A stretch of 64,000 nucleotides of DNA, taken from contig NZ_KZ984558.1 of the NCBI RefSeq assembly GCF_003574445.1, positions 62,001 through 126,000 on the forward strand, in the 5' to 3' direction. Of the stretch, positions 52,281 through 60,837 are shown one piece after another. The DNA comes from Streptomyces sp. YIM 130001 (GTDB taxonomy: Bacteria > Actinomycetota > Actinomycetes > Streptomycetales > Streptomycetaceae). Position numbers and translations under genes: made by a program. How positions within the stretch are numbered: the first letter of the stretch is position 1; every line of letters begins with the position of its first letter. Under the pieces are notes generated by a model, which had not been told where the DNA came from, did not search any database, and worked only from the letters and a program-made list of their open reading frames with translations.

Positions 52281-53744
52281 TCAGAGCTCGCCGGCGGCCA
52301 GGGCCTCGATCGCCTTGCGGACGCCCTCGCCGTAGGCCGGGTCGGCCTGCGTGCAGTTGGCGATGTGCCGCTCGACGGTGGCCTCGGACGCGCCGTCGAT
52401 GGCGCGTGCCGTGTTCTCGAAGAGCACCTGCTGCTGCTCCGGGCTCATCTGCCGGAACAGGTTGCGGGGCTGCTCGAAGTAGTTGTCGTCGTCCTCGCGG
52501 TAGTTGAACCGGTCGGCGACGGCGCCCACGGCCTGGGCCGGCTCGCGGTAGGCCGGCTGCTCGGCCCAGCGGCCGTAGGAGTTGGGCTCGATGCCCGGGG
52601 TGGCGCCCTGGTTGCCGTCGATGCGCATGGCACCGTCACGGTGGTAGGAGTTCACCGGGTTCTTCGCGGCGTTGACCGGGATCTGGTGGTGGTTCACGCC
52701 GAGGCGGTAGCGCTGGGCGTCACCGTAGGAGAAGAGCCGGCCCTGCAGCATCTTGTCCGGCGAGTAGCTGATGCCCGGGACCACGTTCGCCGGGGTGAAG
52801 GCGGCCTGCTCCACGTCGGCGAAGTAGTTCTGCGGGTTGTAGTTGAGCTCCCACTCGCCGACCTCGATCAGCGGGTAGTCCTTCTTCGACCAGACCTTGG
52901 TGAGGTCGAAGGGGTGGAAGCGGTAGTTGTCCGCGTCCGCCTCCGGCATGACCTGGACGTACAGCTTCCACTTCGGGAAGTCGCCCTCCTCGATCGCGTC
53001 GAAGAGGTCACGCTGGTGCGACTCGCGGTCCTTGCCGACCAGGGCCTCGGCCTCGGCGTCGGTGAGGTTCTTGATGCCCTGCTGGGTGCGGTGGTGGAAC
53101 TTCACCCAGAAGCGCTCGCCCTCGGCGTTGATGAAGCTGTACGTGTGCGAGCCGAAGCCGTGCATGTGACGGTACGAGGCGGGGATGCCGCGGTCCGACA
53201 TGACGATGGTGACCTGGTGCAGGGCCTCGGGGAGGTTGGTCCAGAAGTCCCAGTTGTTCTCGGCGTCACGCAGGTTGGTGCGCGGGTCGCGCTTCACCGC
53301 GTGGTTCAGGTCGGGGAACTTCAGCGGGTCGCGGAAGAAGAACACCGGGGTGTTGTTCCCGACCAGGTCCCAGTTGCCCTCGTCCGTGTAGAACTTCAGG
53401 GCGAAGCCGCGGATGTCGCGCTCGGCGTCGGCCGCGCCACGCTCACCGGCGACGGTGGAGAACCGGGCGAACATGTCGGTCTGCTTGCCGACTTCGGAGA
53501 AGATCTTCGCGCTGGTGTACTGCGAGATGTCGTTCGTCACCGTGAAGGTGCCGTACGCGCCGGAGCCCTTGGCGTGCATGCGGCGCTCGGGGATGACCTC
53601 ACGGTCGAAGTGCGCGAGCTTCTCCAGGAACCACACGTCCTGCAGGAGCATCGGGCCCCGCGGACCGGCGGTCACAGAGTTCTGGTTGTCGGGAACCGGT
53701 GCGCCGGCGACCGTGGTCAACGGCTTCTGGTTGTTCTCGGGCAA
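52281..53744 (-). CDS. catA: Monofunctional heme catalase
   Basis: This 487-residue catalase has [27 protein letters not shown], the distal His region [38 protein letters not shown], and the heme-proximal Tyr in [13 protein letters not shown]. It is of the small-subunit NADPH-binding clade. The start is TTG 53744: GAGGAG lies 6 bases upstream, and the frame beyond it has no family resemblance. TTG starts are rare. A promoter with a Fur-type site in its spacer lies 107-134 bp upstream. It probably removes hydrogen peroxide under control of divergent CatR. Confidence 0.93.
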   Translation of the reverse strand: MPENNQKPLTTVAGAPVPDNQNSVTAGPRGPMLLQDVWFLEKLAHFDREVIPERRMHAKGSGAYGTFTVTNDISQYTSAKIFSEVGKQTDMFARFSTVAGERGAADAERDIRGFALKFYTDEGNWDLVGNNTPVFFFRDPLKFPDLNHAVKRDPRTNLRDAENNWDFWTNLPEALHQVTIVMSDRGIPASYRHMHGFGSHTYSFINAEGERFWVKFHHRTQQGIKNLTDAEAEALVGKDRESHQRDLFDAIEEGDFPKWKLYVQVMPEADADNYRFHPFDLTKVWSKKDYPLIEVGEWELNYNPQNYFADVEQAAFTPANVVPGISYSPDKMLQGRLFSYGDAQRYRLGVNHHQIPVNAAKNPVNSYHRDGAMRIDGNQGATPGIEPNSYGRWAEQPAYREPAQAVGAVADRFNYREDDDNYFEQPRNLFRQMSPEQQQVLFENTARAIDGASEATVERHIANCTQADPAYGEGVRKAIEALAAGEL

Positions 53745-53850
53745 AGCTCGCTCCTCGGTGAGTGATTCGTCCGCGTGCGTCTCAAGGCCCGGCTCCTGGC
53801 CGGTCGCGCCCTTGTGTCCGCGCAGTCTGTCCCTGGCTGGGTCGTTGCCG

Positions 53851-53878
53851 ATCCTACTCTGGACAATATCCAAGTCAA
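53851..53878 (-). promoter_or_regulatory. Catalase promoter with Fur-type operator in the spacer
   Basis: Minus-strand -35 TTGACT (53878-53873) and -10 TAGGAT (53856-53851) are 16 bp apart. The spacer holds the dyad TGGA-CAATA-TCCA (53860-53872), a plausible peroxide-sensing Fur-family (CatR) site. Transcription would start near 53844, giving a leader of about 100 bases. Confidence 0.65.
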
Positions 53879-53939
53879 GCAGAGCTCCAGGGGCGTACCT
53901 GTTCTCGATTTTGGCCTGCTCGCTGCTAGGGTGGCCCGC

Positions 53940-54353
53940 ATGAGTGACCTCCTGGGGAGACTGCGGACACGCGGCTGGCGCCTGACCGCTCAGCGGCGCG
54001 TCGTCGCCGAGGTCCTCGACGGCGACCACGTCCATCTGACGGCCGACGAGGTCCATGCGCGGGCGGTGAACAGGCTGCCGGAGATCTCCCGGGCCACGGT
54101 CTACAACACCCTGGGTGAACTCGTGAACATCGGCGAGGTCCTCGAGGTCTCGACCGACCGCCGCGCCAAGCGCTACGACCCGAACGCACACCGGCCGCAC
54201 CACCACCTGCTGTGCGCCGGCTGCGGTGCGATCCGCGACGTACGGCCCGCGGGTGATCCACTGGCCGACCTGCCGGAGTCGGAGCGCTTCGGCTTCACCG
54301 TCTCCGACGTCGAACTCACCTATCGCGGCGTGTGCCCGGACTGCGCCTCCTGA
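53940..54353 (+). CDS. catR: Fur-family peroxide-type regulator CatR
   Basis: This 137-residue regulator is of the Fur/PerR family: winged helix [46 protein letters not shown], metal-site [14 protein letters not shown] and a second Cys pair CPDC. The sequence closely resembles Streptomyces CatR as I recall it, a repressor of the catalase gene. It is divergent from catA, with the Fur-type dyad between. ATG 53940 is used; a 55-residue upstream frame is not plausible. Confidence 0.9.
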   Translation: MSDLLGRLRTRGWRLTAQRRVVAEVLDGDHVHLTADEVHARAVNRLPEISRATVYNTLGELVNIGEVLEVSTDRRAKRYDPNAHRPHHHLLCAGCGAIRDVRPAGDPLADLPESERFGFTVSDVELTYRGVCPDCAS

Positions 54354-54404
54354 CCGGTCCCCGCCTCGGCCCTGATCGCCGGGCGGGCGTTGCCTGCGGT
54401 CGGC

Positions 54405-55298
54405 TCAGGAATCCCTGAGCACGGCCCGGATCACATGGCGTGCGTTCGTGGCCATCGCGGCGTTCCTGCTCCGGTGGTACGGCAGCGAGATGAGCGCCTG
54501 GGACAGGGCCCTGCCCCGGCCCCGCCGCCAGGTCGCGGCGTCCACACCGAGTGACTCGCGGAAGGCCGCGCGGCCCTCGGCGGGCAGCAGGTTCCACGCC
54601 GGGAACAGGTCGCAGGCCGGATCACCGGTGCCCATGCACCCGAAGTCGATCACCGCGCACAACCGCCCGCCCCTGAGCAGCACATTGCCCGGCATCAGGT
54701 CCGCGTGCAGCCACACCGGCGGACCGTCCCAGCCGGGGGCCGCCAGCGAGTCCGCCCAGACCGCCGCCACGGCGTTCCCGTCGATGCCCTCCTCGGGGAT
54801 GCCGCGCAGTGCGTCGATCGCCGCCCGGGTCGCCGAGTCGAGAGACGCGAGCGGCCCGCCCCGATAGGCGTCCGGTGCGTCGGGCAGTCCCACCTCCCGC
54901 ATGGCCCGCACGAAATCCGCCAAGTCCCGGGCGAGGCCCACCGGTTCGCGCAGCGCGTCCGGCTCCGGCAGCTCACCCGGCAACCAGCGGAACACCGACC
55001 ACGGCCAGGGGAACCCCTCGGCGGGTTGCCCGCTGCCCACCACGGTGGGGACGGGCAGCAGCGGCGCGAGACGCGGCAGCCACTCCTGCTCCAGAACCAC
55101 ATCCGCGGCCCCGCCGGCCTGCAGCGGCAGCCGCACGACCAGATCCGGGCCGAGGCGGAACATCGCGTTCACGGTCCCGCCGGAAGGCTGCCGCCGTACC
55201 CGGAGCCCGTCCCAGTGCGGGAACTGCCCGGCCACGAGGCGCCGTACGAGCACCTCGTCGACCGGGACCGGGACGGTGCCCTGCTTGCCTGCGTTCAT
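54405..55298 (-). CDS. APH-fold phosphotransferase
   Basis: This 297-residue kinase-like protein has the APH core PPVWLHADLMPGNVLLRGGRL (HxDxxxxN loop) and VIDFGCMGTGDPACDL (DFG-equivalent). N-lobe sequence QPSGGTVNAMFRLGPDLVVRLPL supports the fold. It resembles proteins annotated as aminoglycoside phosphotransferases or fructosamine-kinase-like. Substrate unknown. It is convergent with catR, so not part of the peroxide unit. Confidence 0.82.
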   Translation of the reverse strand: MNAGKQGTVPVPVDEVLVRRLVAGQFPHWDGLRVRRQPSGGTVNAMFRLGPDLVVRLPLQAGGAADVVLEQEWLPRLAPLLPVPTVVGSGQPAEGFPWPWSVFRWLPGELPEPDALREPVGLARDLADFVRAMREVGLPDAPDAYRGGPLASLDSATRAAIDALRGIPEEGIDGNAVAAVWADSLAAPGWDGPPVWLHADLMPGNVLLRGGRLCAVIDFGCMGTGDPACDLFPAWNLLPAEGRAAFRESLGVDAATWRRGRGRALSQALISLPYHRSRNAAMATNARHVIRAVLRDS

Positions 55299-55426
55299 GA
55301 CGTGTCATCCGATCGCCCACGCCCGGTGACCGTCAAGCGCGGCACAGCACCAGAAGCGGCACAACGGCCCGTCACGGTACGGAAACTCCGTGGCCGCCGG
55401 GCGGTCGTCGTCGCTAGGCTGCCGGT

Positions 55427-55762
55427 ATGCGTGCCGCCGTCGCCCGAACCCACTACGTCTGCCTCGATTGCCGGGTCTCGTACAAGCAGGGATTCGATCG
55501 ACGGCGGCAGCGAGTCTGCCCTCGCTGTGCGCGTCCGCTGTTCCACGCGGGGGCCGCCTTCGCAGCTCCGCCGCGTCGCGACATCGCGGCCTGGCGCGTG
55601 CTGGAGGTGCTGCTGAACGCGGGCGTGGCCTTCCACATGGGCTGCTGCGACGGCCCGGGATACCGGCCGCAGAACCTCCGCGAAGTACGCGAACGGCTCA
55701 CCCGGGCGCGGCGCGACGGCATGCCGGCCCGCAAGGCACTCACCGACCACGGCCTGCTCTGA
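55427..55762 (+). CDS. Small zinc-ribbon-like protein, unknown function
   Basis: This 111-residue protein has an N-terminal CxxC pair, YVCLDCRVSYKQGFDRRRQRVCPRC, forming a likely zinc ribbon with the second CPRC. A helical region, then GCCDGPGYRPQNLREVRERLTRAR, follows. Proteins of this type occur widely in Streptomyces, sometimes misannotated as deoxyxylulose-phosphate synthase. No reaction can be assigned. Confidence 0.7.
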   Translation: MRAAVARTHYVCLDCRVSYKQGFDRRRQRVCPRCARPLFHAGAAFAAPPRRDIAAWRVLEVLLNAGVAFHMGCCDGPGYRPQNLREVRERLTRARRDGMPARKALTDHGLL

Positions 55763-55872
55763 ACCGGCGCACGGGCGGCCGAGGCGCGGTGGCCGGCGGG
55801 TGCGTGAACAGGACAGCCGCCACCGGGTGACCTAGCGTCGACTCGTCGACGCAGCCGTCCCCGGGAGAGCCG

Positions 55873-56517
55873 ATGGGCCACGACTCACCGGACAGGACCG
55901 GCACCCGCGCGGGCCGCGCACGGCGGTGGATCCGGCGCAGCGTCCGGTCGTGGGGCGTGCTGGGAGTGCTGCTGGCGACCGTGGTGCCGGCCGTCGCCCC
56001 GGTCTCCCTCCCCGCTCCCGCCGCCGCGCGGACCGCTTCCGCCGCCGCACCGGCGGACGACCCCTGCGTGGTGCGTCTCGACGACTGCCCACGCGCCGTA
56101 CGGCTCTACGAGTACAGCTTCACGCTCGGCTTCCACCCCTTCACCTCGGCGCAGGACGTGCGTACCCAACTGACCGACCACTTCTGGCTGTTCCCGGTGA
56201 GCGGCCGATGCCGCGGCGACATGTACCAGGGCCGCGACTGCGACCTGCTCGGCGGGAATCCGGTGACCGTGGAACTCGTCGGTGCGGACCATCTGCAGAT
56301 CGCGACGCGGCGCGGCCACATGCTCGGCAGCAACCTGCACATCCGGTTCACGTTCTCGCGCAAGGCGGGCATGCACATCCTGACCGTGCGGGCCTGGCAG
56401 AACAGCCCGCAGGGCGAACGCCCGACCCGGCTGCGCAGAGAATCCGGCAAGGCCCTCGCCTGGCCCCTGTGGGCCGTCCTCGCCGACACCCTCAAGGTGA
56501 CGGCGTACGCCGCCTGA
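55873..56517 (+). CDS. Secreted protein of unknown function
   Basis: This 214-residue protein has a long basic n-region (ARRWIRRSVRSW), hydrophobic core LGVLLATVVPAVAPV and an Ala-rich cleavage region near residue 60. The mature part has Cys in DDPCVVRLDDCPRAV and GRCRGDMYQGRDCDL, which could form two disulfides. It is rich in beta-strand-like segments (LHIRFTFSRKAGMHILTVRAW). No family is recognised. The minus-strand gene at 56536 ends 18 bp beyond. Confidence 0.65.
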   Translation: MGHDSPDRTGTRAGRARRWIRRSVRSWGVLGVLLATVVPAVAPVSLPAPAAARTASAAAPADDPCVVRLDDCPRAVRLYEYSFTLGFHPFTSAQDVRTQLTDHFWLFPVSGRCRGDMYQGRDCDLLGGNPVTVELVGADHLQIATRRGHMLGSNLHIRFTFSRKAGMHILTVRAWQNSPQGERPTRLRRESGKALAWPLWAVLADTLKVTAYAA

Positions 56518-56535
56518 GCGACGCCGGACCGCCCG

Positions 56536-57294
56536 TCACCGTTCGGGTACGAAGGCCCCGTCCCTCAGCACCGGGACGAGCGAAGACGAGTCGACTTCGC
56601 CGGCAACCGCTACGTCGTCGCCGAAGCCACCGGAGATCAGCTGACGGCCGGAGGAGCTCGCGGCGATCGTCGCGGCGGGGTCGGCCGTCGCGCCGTGGAC
56701 GGCGGCAGCGGCGGTCGCCTCGGGCGACAGGACGGCGTCCGTGCGGTCCCGGAGCCCGGAGATGATCGCGCCCGCGCCGAGCAGGTCCTCGAGGGCGGGG
56801 CGCAGTCCGGCGTCCGGCCAGCGTTCGCCCGCCGCGACGACGGCCACGGGGCGGTCGAGGGTTCCGTACCCCCAGCGGGCGAGCCGGTCGGCGACGGCCG
56901 ATGCGTTACGCAGCGCTCCGGCCACCACGTGCCGGGTGCCGGCCGACGCGGCGAGCGCGGAGCCGTTGGGGGAGGGCAGCACAAGCAGCGGGACGCGAGG
57001 GGCGGCGCGCAGGGCGGCCGGTGACAGTGACCAGGGCGAGGCCGGCGTGGCGGAGCGGCGGCCCACGGCCAGTTCGGCACCGAGGCCGGCGGCGAAAGCC
57101 TCGGCCGTGGCGTCGCGCCAGCGGTACGGCACGACCCGCGTGCCCGCATCGGCCGCCACCGTGACCGTGGTGGTGAACGACAGCACGTCCACGACGACGG
57201 TGCAGTCGACCTCGCGGCCGAGCCGTTCGGCACCTGCCGCGCCCCACTCGAACCGCACTCCGTGCCCCGACTGCAGAGACCACTCGTCGACCAT
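56536..57294 (-). CDS. ComB-like 2-phosphosulfolactate phosphatase family protein
   Basis: This 252-residue protein has family signatures VVVDVLSFTTTVTVAADAGTRVVPYRW, LVLPSPNGSALAAS and VVAAGERWPDAGLRPALEDLLGAGAI. ComB removes phosphate from 2-phosphosulfolactate in coenzyme M synthesis; actinobacterial homologues have unproven substrates, and a role in sulfolactate or other organosulfur metabolism is possible. ATG 57294 has no strong ribosome-binding site in view. It is downstream of the MFS gene on the same strand, 47 bp apart. Confidence 0.82.
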   Translation of the reverse strand: MVDEWSLQSGHGVRFEWGAAGAERLGREVDCTVVVDVLSFTTTVTVAADAGTRVVPYRWRDATAEAFAAGLGAELAVGRRSATPASPWSLSPAALRAAPRVPLLVLPSPNGSALAASAGTRHVVAGALRNASAVADRLARWGYGTLDRPVAVVAAGERWPDAGLRPALEDLLGAGAIISGLRDRTDAVLSPEATAAAAVHGATADPAATIAASSSGRQLISGGFGDDVAVAGEVDSSSLVPVLRDGAFVPER

Positions 57295-57341
57295 GACGCA
57301 AGCCTGCCAGGTCGGTGTGGGCGGGGATCGGGCCGAGGGGG

Positions 57342-58775
57342 CTACTCCGGCTGCGTCCCGCGCAAGTCCACCAACGCGACCACGAGGGCGAGGAGTACGA
57401 GGGCGAGGGAGGTGACCAGGCCCAGTTGGAAAGCGCCCGCCCAGTCGCCGTGATGGGCGACATGGGCGAAGAAGACGGCGCCCACCGCGGCGATGCCGGC
57501 CGCCGAGCCGATCCGCTGCCCCGTCTGCAGTACGCCGCTCGCCGAACTGCCCAGCGACACCGGCACCTTGGAGAGCGTGAGGGTCACATTGGGCGAGATG
57601 ACCAGGCCCGAACCTGCGCCCGCGAGCAACAGCGGCACCGCGGCGGCCCAGGCCACCGACCGGCCGGGCACGAGCTGGACCACGACGATCGTGCCCACCA
57701 GGCCCACCGCCACACAGACGAGCCCCCAGGCGACGAGGCGCCGCCCGAACCGTACGACCAGCCGCCCCCCGACGTTCGCGGCGACCGCGGATCCCGCGGC
57801 GACGGGAGTGGCCGCGAGGCCGGCCTGCAGTGCGCTGAAGCCGTGGCCGTTCTGCAGGAACAGCGTGTAGACGAAGAAGAGCGTCGTGAAGCCCGAGAAG
57901 TAGATCAGTCCCAGGAGTGCGCCGAGCGAGAAGGAGCGTTGGGCGAACAGCTGCGGCGCCACCAGTGGCGCCGCGCCGTGCGCGTCCTGCCGGCGTTGCC
58001 AGCGCCAGAAAGCGGCGAGCAGCAGCACGCCCACGCCGATCAGGAGCCACTTGCCCCGGCCGGTCCACCGCTGCTCCTGAAGCAGCGGCAGCAGGACCGC
58101 GACGACACCGGTGGCGAGCAGGATCAGGCCCGCCGGGTCGAGACCGGGGCGGCGTGCGGTGGTGTGCACGGTGCGGGGCAGCAGTCGGCGACCGGCCACG
58201 ATGGCGGCGATACCGATGGGCAGATTCACGAAGAACACCCAGCGCCAGCCCTGCTCCGGTCCCGCCACCGCGATGATCAGCCCGCCGGCCAAGGGCCCGG
58301 CCGCGGTCGACACCGCGACGACGCTGCCGAGCATGCCGAACGCCCGCGCGCGCAAAGGCCCTTGGAACATCTGCTGGATGAGCCCGGACACCTGCGGAGA
58401 CACCATCCCGGCCGCGACCCCCTGCAGCAGCCGGCACACCACGAGCCAACCCGCTCCGGGCGCGAAGCCGCAGGCTGCCGAGGCCAGCGTGAACAGGGTG
58501 AGACCGGTCAGGAACATGGTGCGCCGCCCGTGCAGGTCACCGAGCCGGCCGCCGGGCACCAGGGCCAGGCCGAAGCCGAGCGCGTACCCCGACACCACCC
58601 ACGACAGGTCGGCGCCGGTGGCGTGGAGGCTCCGTTCGACGGACGGCAGGGCCACGTTCACGATCGAGGTGTCGAGGAGCGTCATGAAACCGGCCGTCAG
58701 ACAGACGCCGAGCGCCTTCCAGCTACGCGGATCGGCCGCCTCGGCGGGAGCGGCACGCGCGGTGGGGGTGTTCAT
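57342..58775 (-). CDS. MFS drug transporter (EmrB/QacA, DHA2 type)
   Basis: This 477-residue membrane protein has about 14 spans. Motif GGRLGDLHGRRTMFLTGL (MFS motif A) and LVVCRLLQGVAAGMVSPQV (motif B/C region) identify the DHA2 proton-antiport family. It could export a toxic product or drug. It is divergent from the P450 gene at 59011, which suggests a joint role in secondary metabolism or resistance. Confidence 0.9.
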   Translation of the reverse strand: MNTPTARAAPAEAADPRSWKALGVCLTAGFMTLLDTSIVNVALPSVERSLHATGADLSWVVSGYALGFGLALVPGGRLGDLHGRRTMFLTGLTLFTLASAACGFAPGAGWLVVCRLLQGVAAGMVSPQVSGLIQQMFQGPLRARAFGMLGSVVAVSTAAGPLAGGLIIAVAGPEQGWRWVFFVNLPIGIAAIVAGRRLLPRTVHTTARRPGLDPAGLILLATGVVAVLLPLLQEQRWTGRGKWLLIGVGVLLLAAFWRWQRRQDAHGAAPLVAPQLFAQRSFSLGALLGLIYFSGFTTLFFVYTLFLQNGHGFSALQAGLAATPVAAGSAVAANVGGRLVVRFGRRLVAWGLVCVAVGLVGTIVVVQLVPGRSVAWAAAVPLLLAGAGSGLVISPNVTLTLSKVPVSLGSSASGVLQTGQRIGSAAGIAAVGAVFFAHVAHHGDWAGAFQLGLVTSLALVLLALVVALVDLRGTQPE

Positions 58776-59010
58776 GCGCTCACGCTAGGCAGCCGCCGCC
58801 CACCTCGCAGTCCGGATGACGCGTGAGCAGTGACAGCGGCCGGGGGACCGAGCGGGGCGGCCGGGGCCATCTGGAGTACTCCGCTGTGAAGTCCCGCGCG
58901 AGCGGGCGGACGGTGGGAGGTGGAGGGGCCGCGGGCCGTCGGCCTCCCGTACGCCGTGGCGGCGGACCGAGCCGCCGCACGTCGCACCCTCGTCGGACGG
59001 AGACGGACGC

Positions 59011-60258
59011 GTGACCGAGGACATCGCAGCCGCTGACCCACTGACCGCTGAGCCACCGGTGCGGCACTGGCCGGCCGAGGACGTCGGCGGGACCGACTTC
59101 GACCCGGTGCTCGCCGAGCTGATGCGGGAGGGGCCGATCACCCGGATCTCCCTGCCGTACGGCGACGGCTGGGCGTGGCTGGTCACCCGGTACGAGGACG
59201 TGCGGGCGGTGACCAACGACCCGCGCTTCGTGCGCCGCCCCGTAGCCGAGCGCCAAGTCACCCGGATCGCCCCGCACTTCAAGCCCAAGCCGGGCTCCCT
59301 GGCGTTCGCCGATCCGCCCGACCACAACCGGCTGCGCCGGGTCGTCGCACCGGCGTTCACCGCGCGCGGCGTGGCGCGGCGGCAGGCCCACGCGCAGGCG
59401 GCGCTCGACGGCCTGGTGGACGCCCTGGTGCAGGACGGCCCGCCCGCGGACCTCACGGCGCGCGTCCTCGAGCCGTTCCCCATCGCCGTGCACTGCGACC
59501 TGATGGGCGTACCGGAGGCGGACCGGCCGCGGCTGCACGACCTGACCCAGCAGATCGTGTTTCCCTCCCGCGACACCCGTGCCACCGGCCGGGCCAAGGA
59601 CGAGCTGTACGCCTGGATCGCCGGTGAGATCTCCTCCCGCAGAGGCCGGGCGGAAGCCGTCAGCGCAGCGGACGAGGAGATCCTGTCGCTGCTTGCCGCC
59701 GGGGTGGACCGCGGTGACCTGACCGAGGAAGAGGCGATCGGCGTCGCGGGGCCGCTGCAGATCGGTGGCGAGGCGGTCACCAACAACACCGGCCAGATGT
59801 TCTTCCTGCTGCTCACCCGCCCGCAGCTGCTCGAGAAGCTGCACGCGGACCGCGCACTGCGACCGCGCGCCATCGACGAGCTGCTGCGCTACATCCCGCA
59901 CCGCAACTCGGTCGGCCTGGCACGGATCGCCACCGAGGACGTCGAGTTGCGCGGCATCCGCATCAGCGCGGGCGATCCCGTCTATGTGTCCTATCTGTCC
60001 GCCAACCGCGATCCCCACGTGTTCCCGGAACCGGACCGGATCGACTTCGAGCGCGAAGCGCCTGCCGCGCACGTGGCGTTCGGACACGGGACTCACTACT
60101 GCACCGGGGGCCCGCTCGCCCGGATGCAGATCGACCTCGTCGTCGACACACTCGTCGACCGCCTGCCCGGGCTGCGGCTGGCCGTCCCGGCCGAGCAGGT
60201 TCCCTGGAGGCGCAACGCACTCATCCGGGGGCCGGAGTCACTGCCCGTCACTTGGTGA
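59011..60258 (+). CDS. Cytochrome P450 with altered I-helix
   Basis: This 415-residue soluble P450 has the K-helix ExxR in DELLRYIPHR and heme loop VAFGHGTHYCTGGPLAR with Cys ligand in HYC. The I-helix reads IGGEAVTNN (251-259) where AGxETT is usual, so the conserved Thr that relays protons is Ala255. Other family landmarks are LAFADPPDHNRLRRVV and LSANRDPHVFPEPDRIDFER. Such P450s may use the substrate hydroxyl or water for proton delivery. GTG 59011. A hairpin follows 50 bp after its stop. It likely serves the adjacent PKS pathway. Confidence 0.9.
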   Translation: MTEDIAAADPLTAEPPVRHWPAEDVGGTDFDPVLAELMREGPITRISLPYGDGWAWLVTRYEDVRAVTNDPRFVRRPVAERQVTRIAPHFKPKPGSLAFADPPDHNRLRRVVAPAFTARGVARRQAHAQAALDGLVDALVQDGPPADLTARVLEPFPIAVHCDLMGVPEADRPRLHDLTQQIVFPSRDTRATGRAKDELYAWIAGEISSRRGRAEAVSAADEEILSLLAAGVDRGDLTEEEAIGVAGPLQIGGEAVTNNTGQMFFLLLTRPQLLEKLHADRALRPRAIDELLRYIPHRNSVGLARIATEDVELRGIRISAGDPVYVSYLSANRDPHVFPEPDRIDFEREAPAAHVAFGHGTHYCTGGPLARMQIDLVVDTLVDRLPGLRLAVPAEQVPWRRNALIRGPESLPVTW

Positions 60259-60837
60259 GCCGGGCCGGCGTCGGGTCTCCGGGGAGTGGGGCGATGGGCG
60301 CCCGGACAGTACTAAGCCCCCCGCCGGGCTCCAGTACTCGAAGTACCGAGTTCGCGCAAGGGGTATGACGCTGTCTCAAGTCGCCCGGGAATGCAGGTTG
60401 TTGAAATCCGGAGTGATGGTTGCGCATACAACGCGCGGACGTGTCGGGCGACTTGCCGTGTATGTCGACCTTGTAGGGCTGGTGTTTGTCCGGGTAGGCG
60501 CGGTTTCATCCTCGACTCATCACGGAGCGTGCGCAATTGGGGAGCGGACGCAGTGAAGTGGCCTGGGTTGCTGTGTTTTAGGTCACACTCGTGATCGTGG
60601 AATGAGAAGTGCGTGTTACTCCCGCATGGCGGGTTCGCGTCGGCGTGGTCGCTTCTCGGACGGCCGCGGCGTGAATCCCTATGTGGGGGAGGCCTGGCTT
60701 GACAGTTGTGAGCGCCGAGTTGGCCGAATTGGATGACGCGCGTAGAGAAACGGCAGTGGCTACACACGGTTACCGGTTGACCGCCCGCACCGCCGTCAGT
60801 TGACTACCGCGCACCACCCCCCACCTCGGAGAGTCCC
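60259..60837. other. Region between P450 and PKS, 579 bp, lower GC
   Basis: No gene is supported. The first part holds the hairpin at 60308-60338; the middle and right (60400-60720) are visibly richer in A and T than the surroundings, with TTGACA at 60699-60704 but no good -10 at usual spacing. It is probably the control region of the PKS gene. A minus-strand frame at 60312-60767 has unlikely composition. Confidence 0.5.
60308..60338 (+). terminator. Hairpin after the P450 gene
   Basis: AGTACT (60308-60313) pairs with AGTACT (60333-60338), with inner AGCCC (60315-60319)/GGGCT (60326-60330). It lies 50 bp after the P450 stop, suggesting that the PKS has its own promoter. Confidence 0.5.

Noticed and set aside
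60699-60740. TTGACA at 60699-60704 as a vegetative promoter for the PKS
   Set aside because: No acceptable -10 hexamer lies at 16-19 bp spacing, so it is not annotated as a promoter.
60312-60767. Minus-strand open frame between P450 and PKS
   Set aside because: Composition (many His, Arg, Pro, Cys) is unlike real Streptomyces proteins and there is no ribosome-binding site. The region is better read as a control region.
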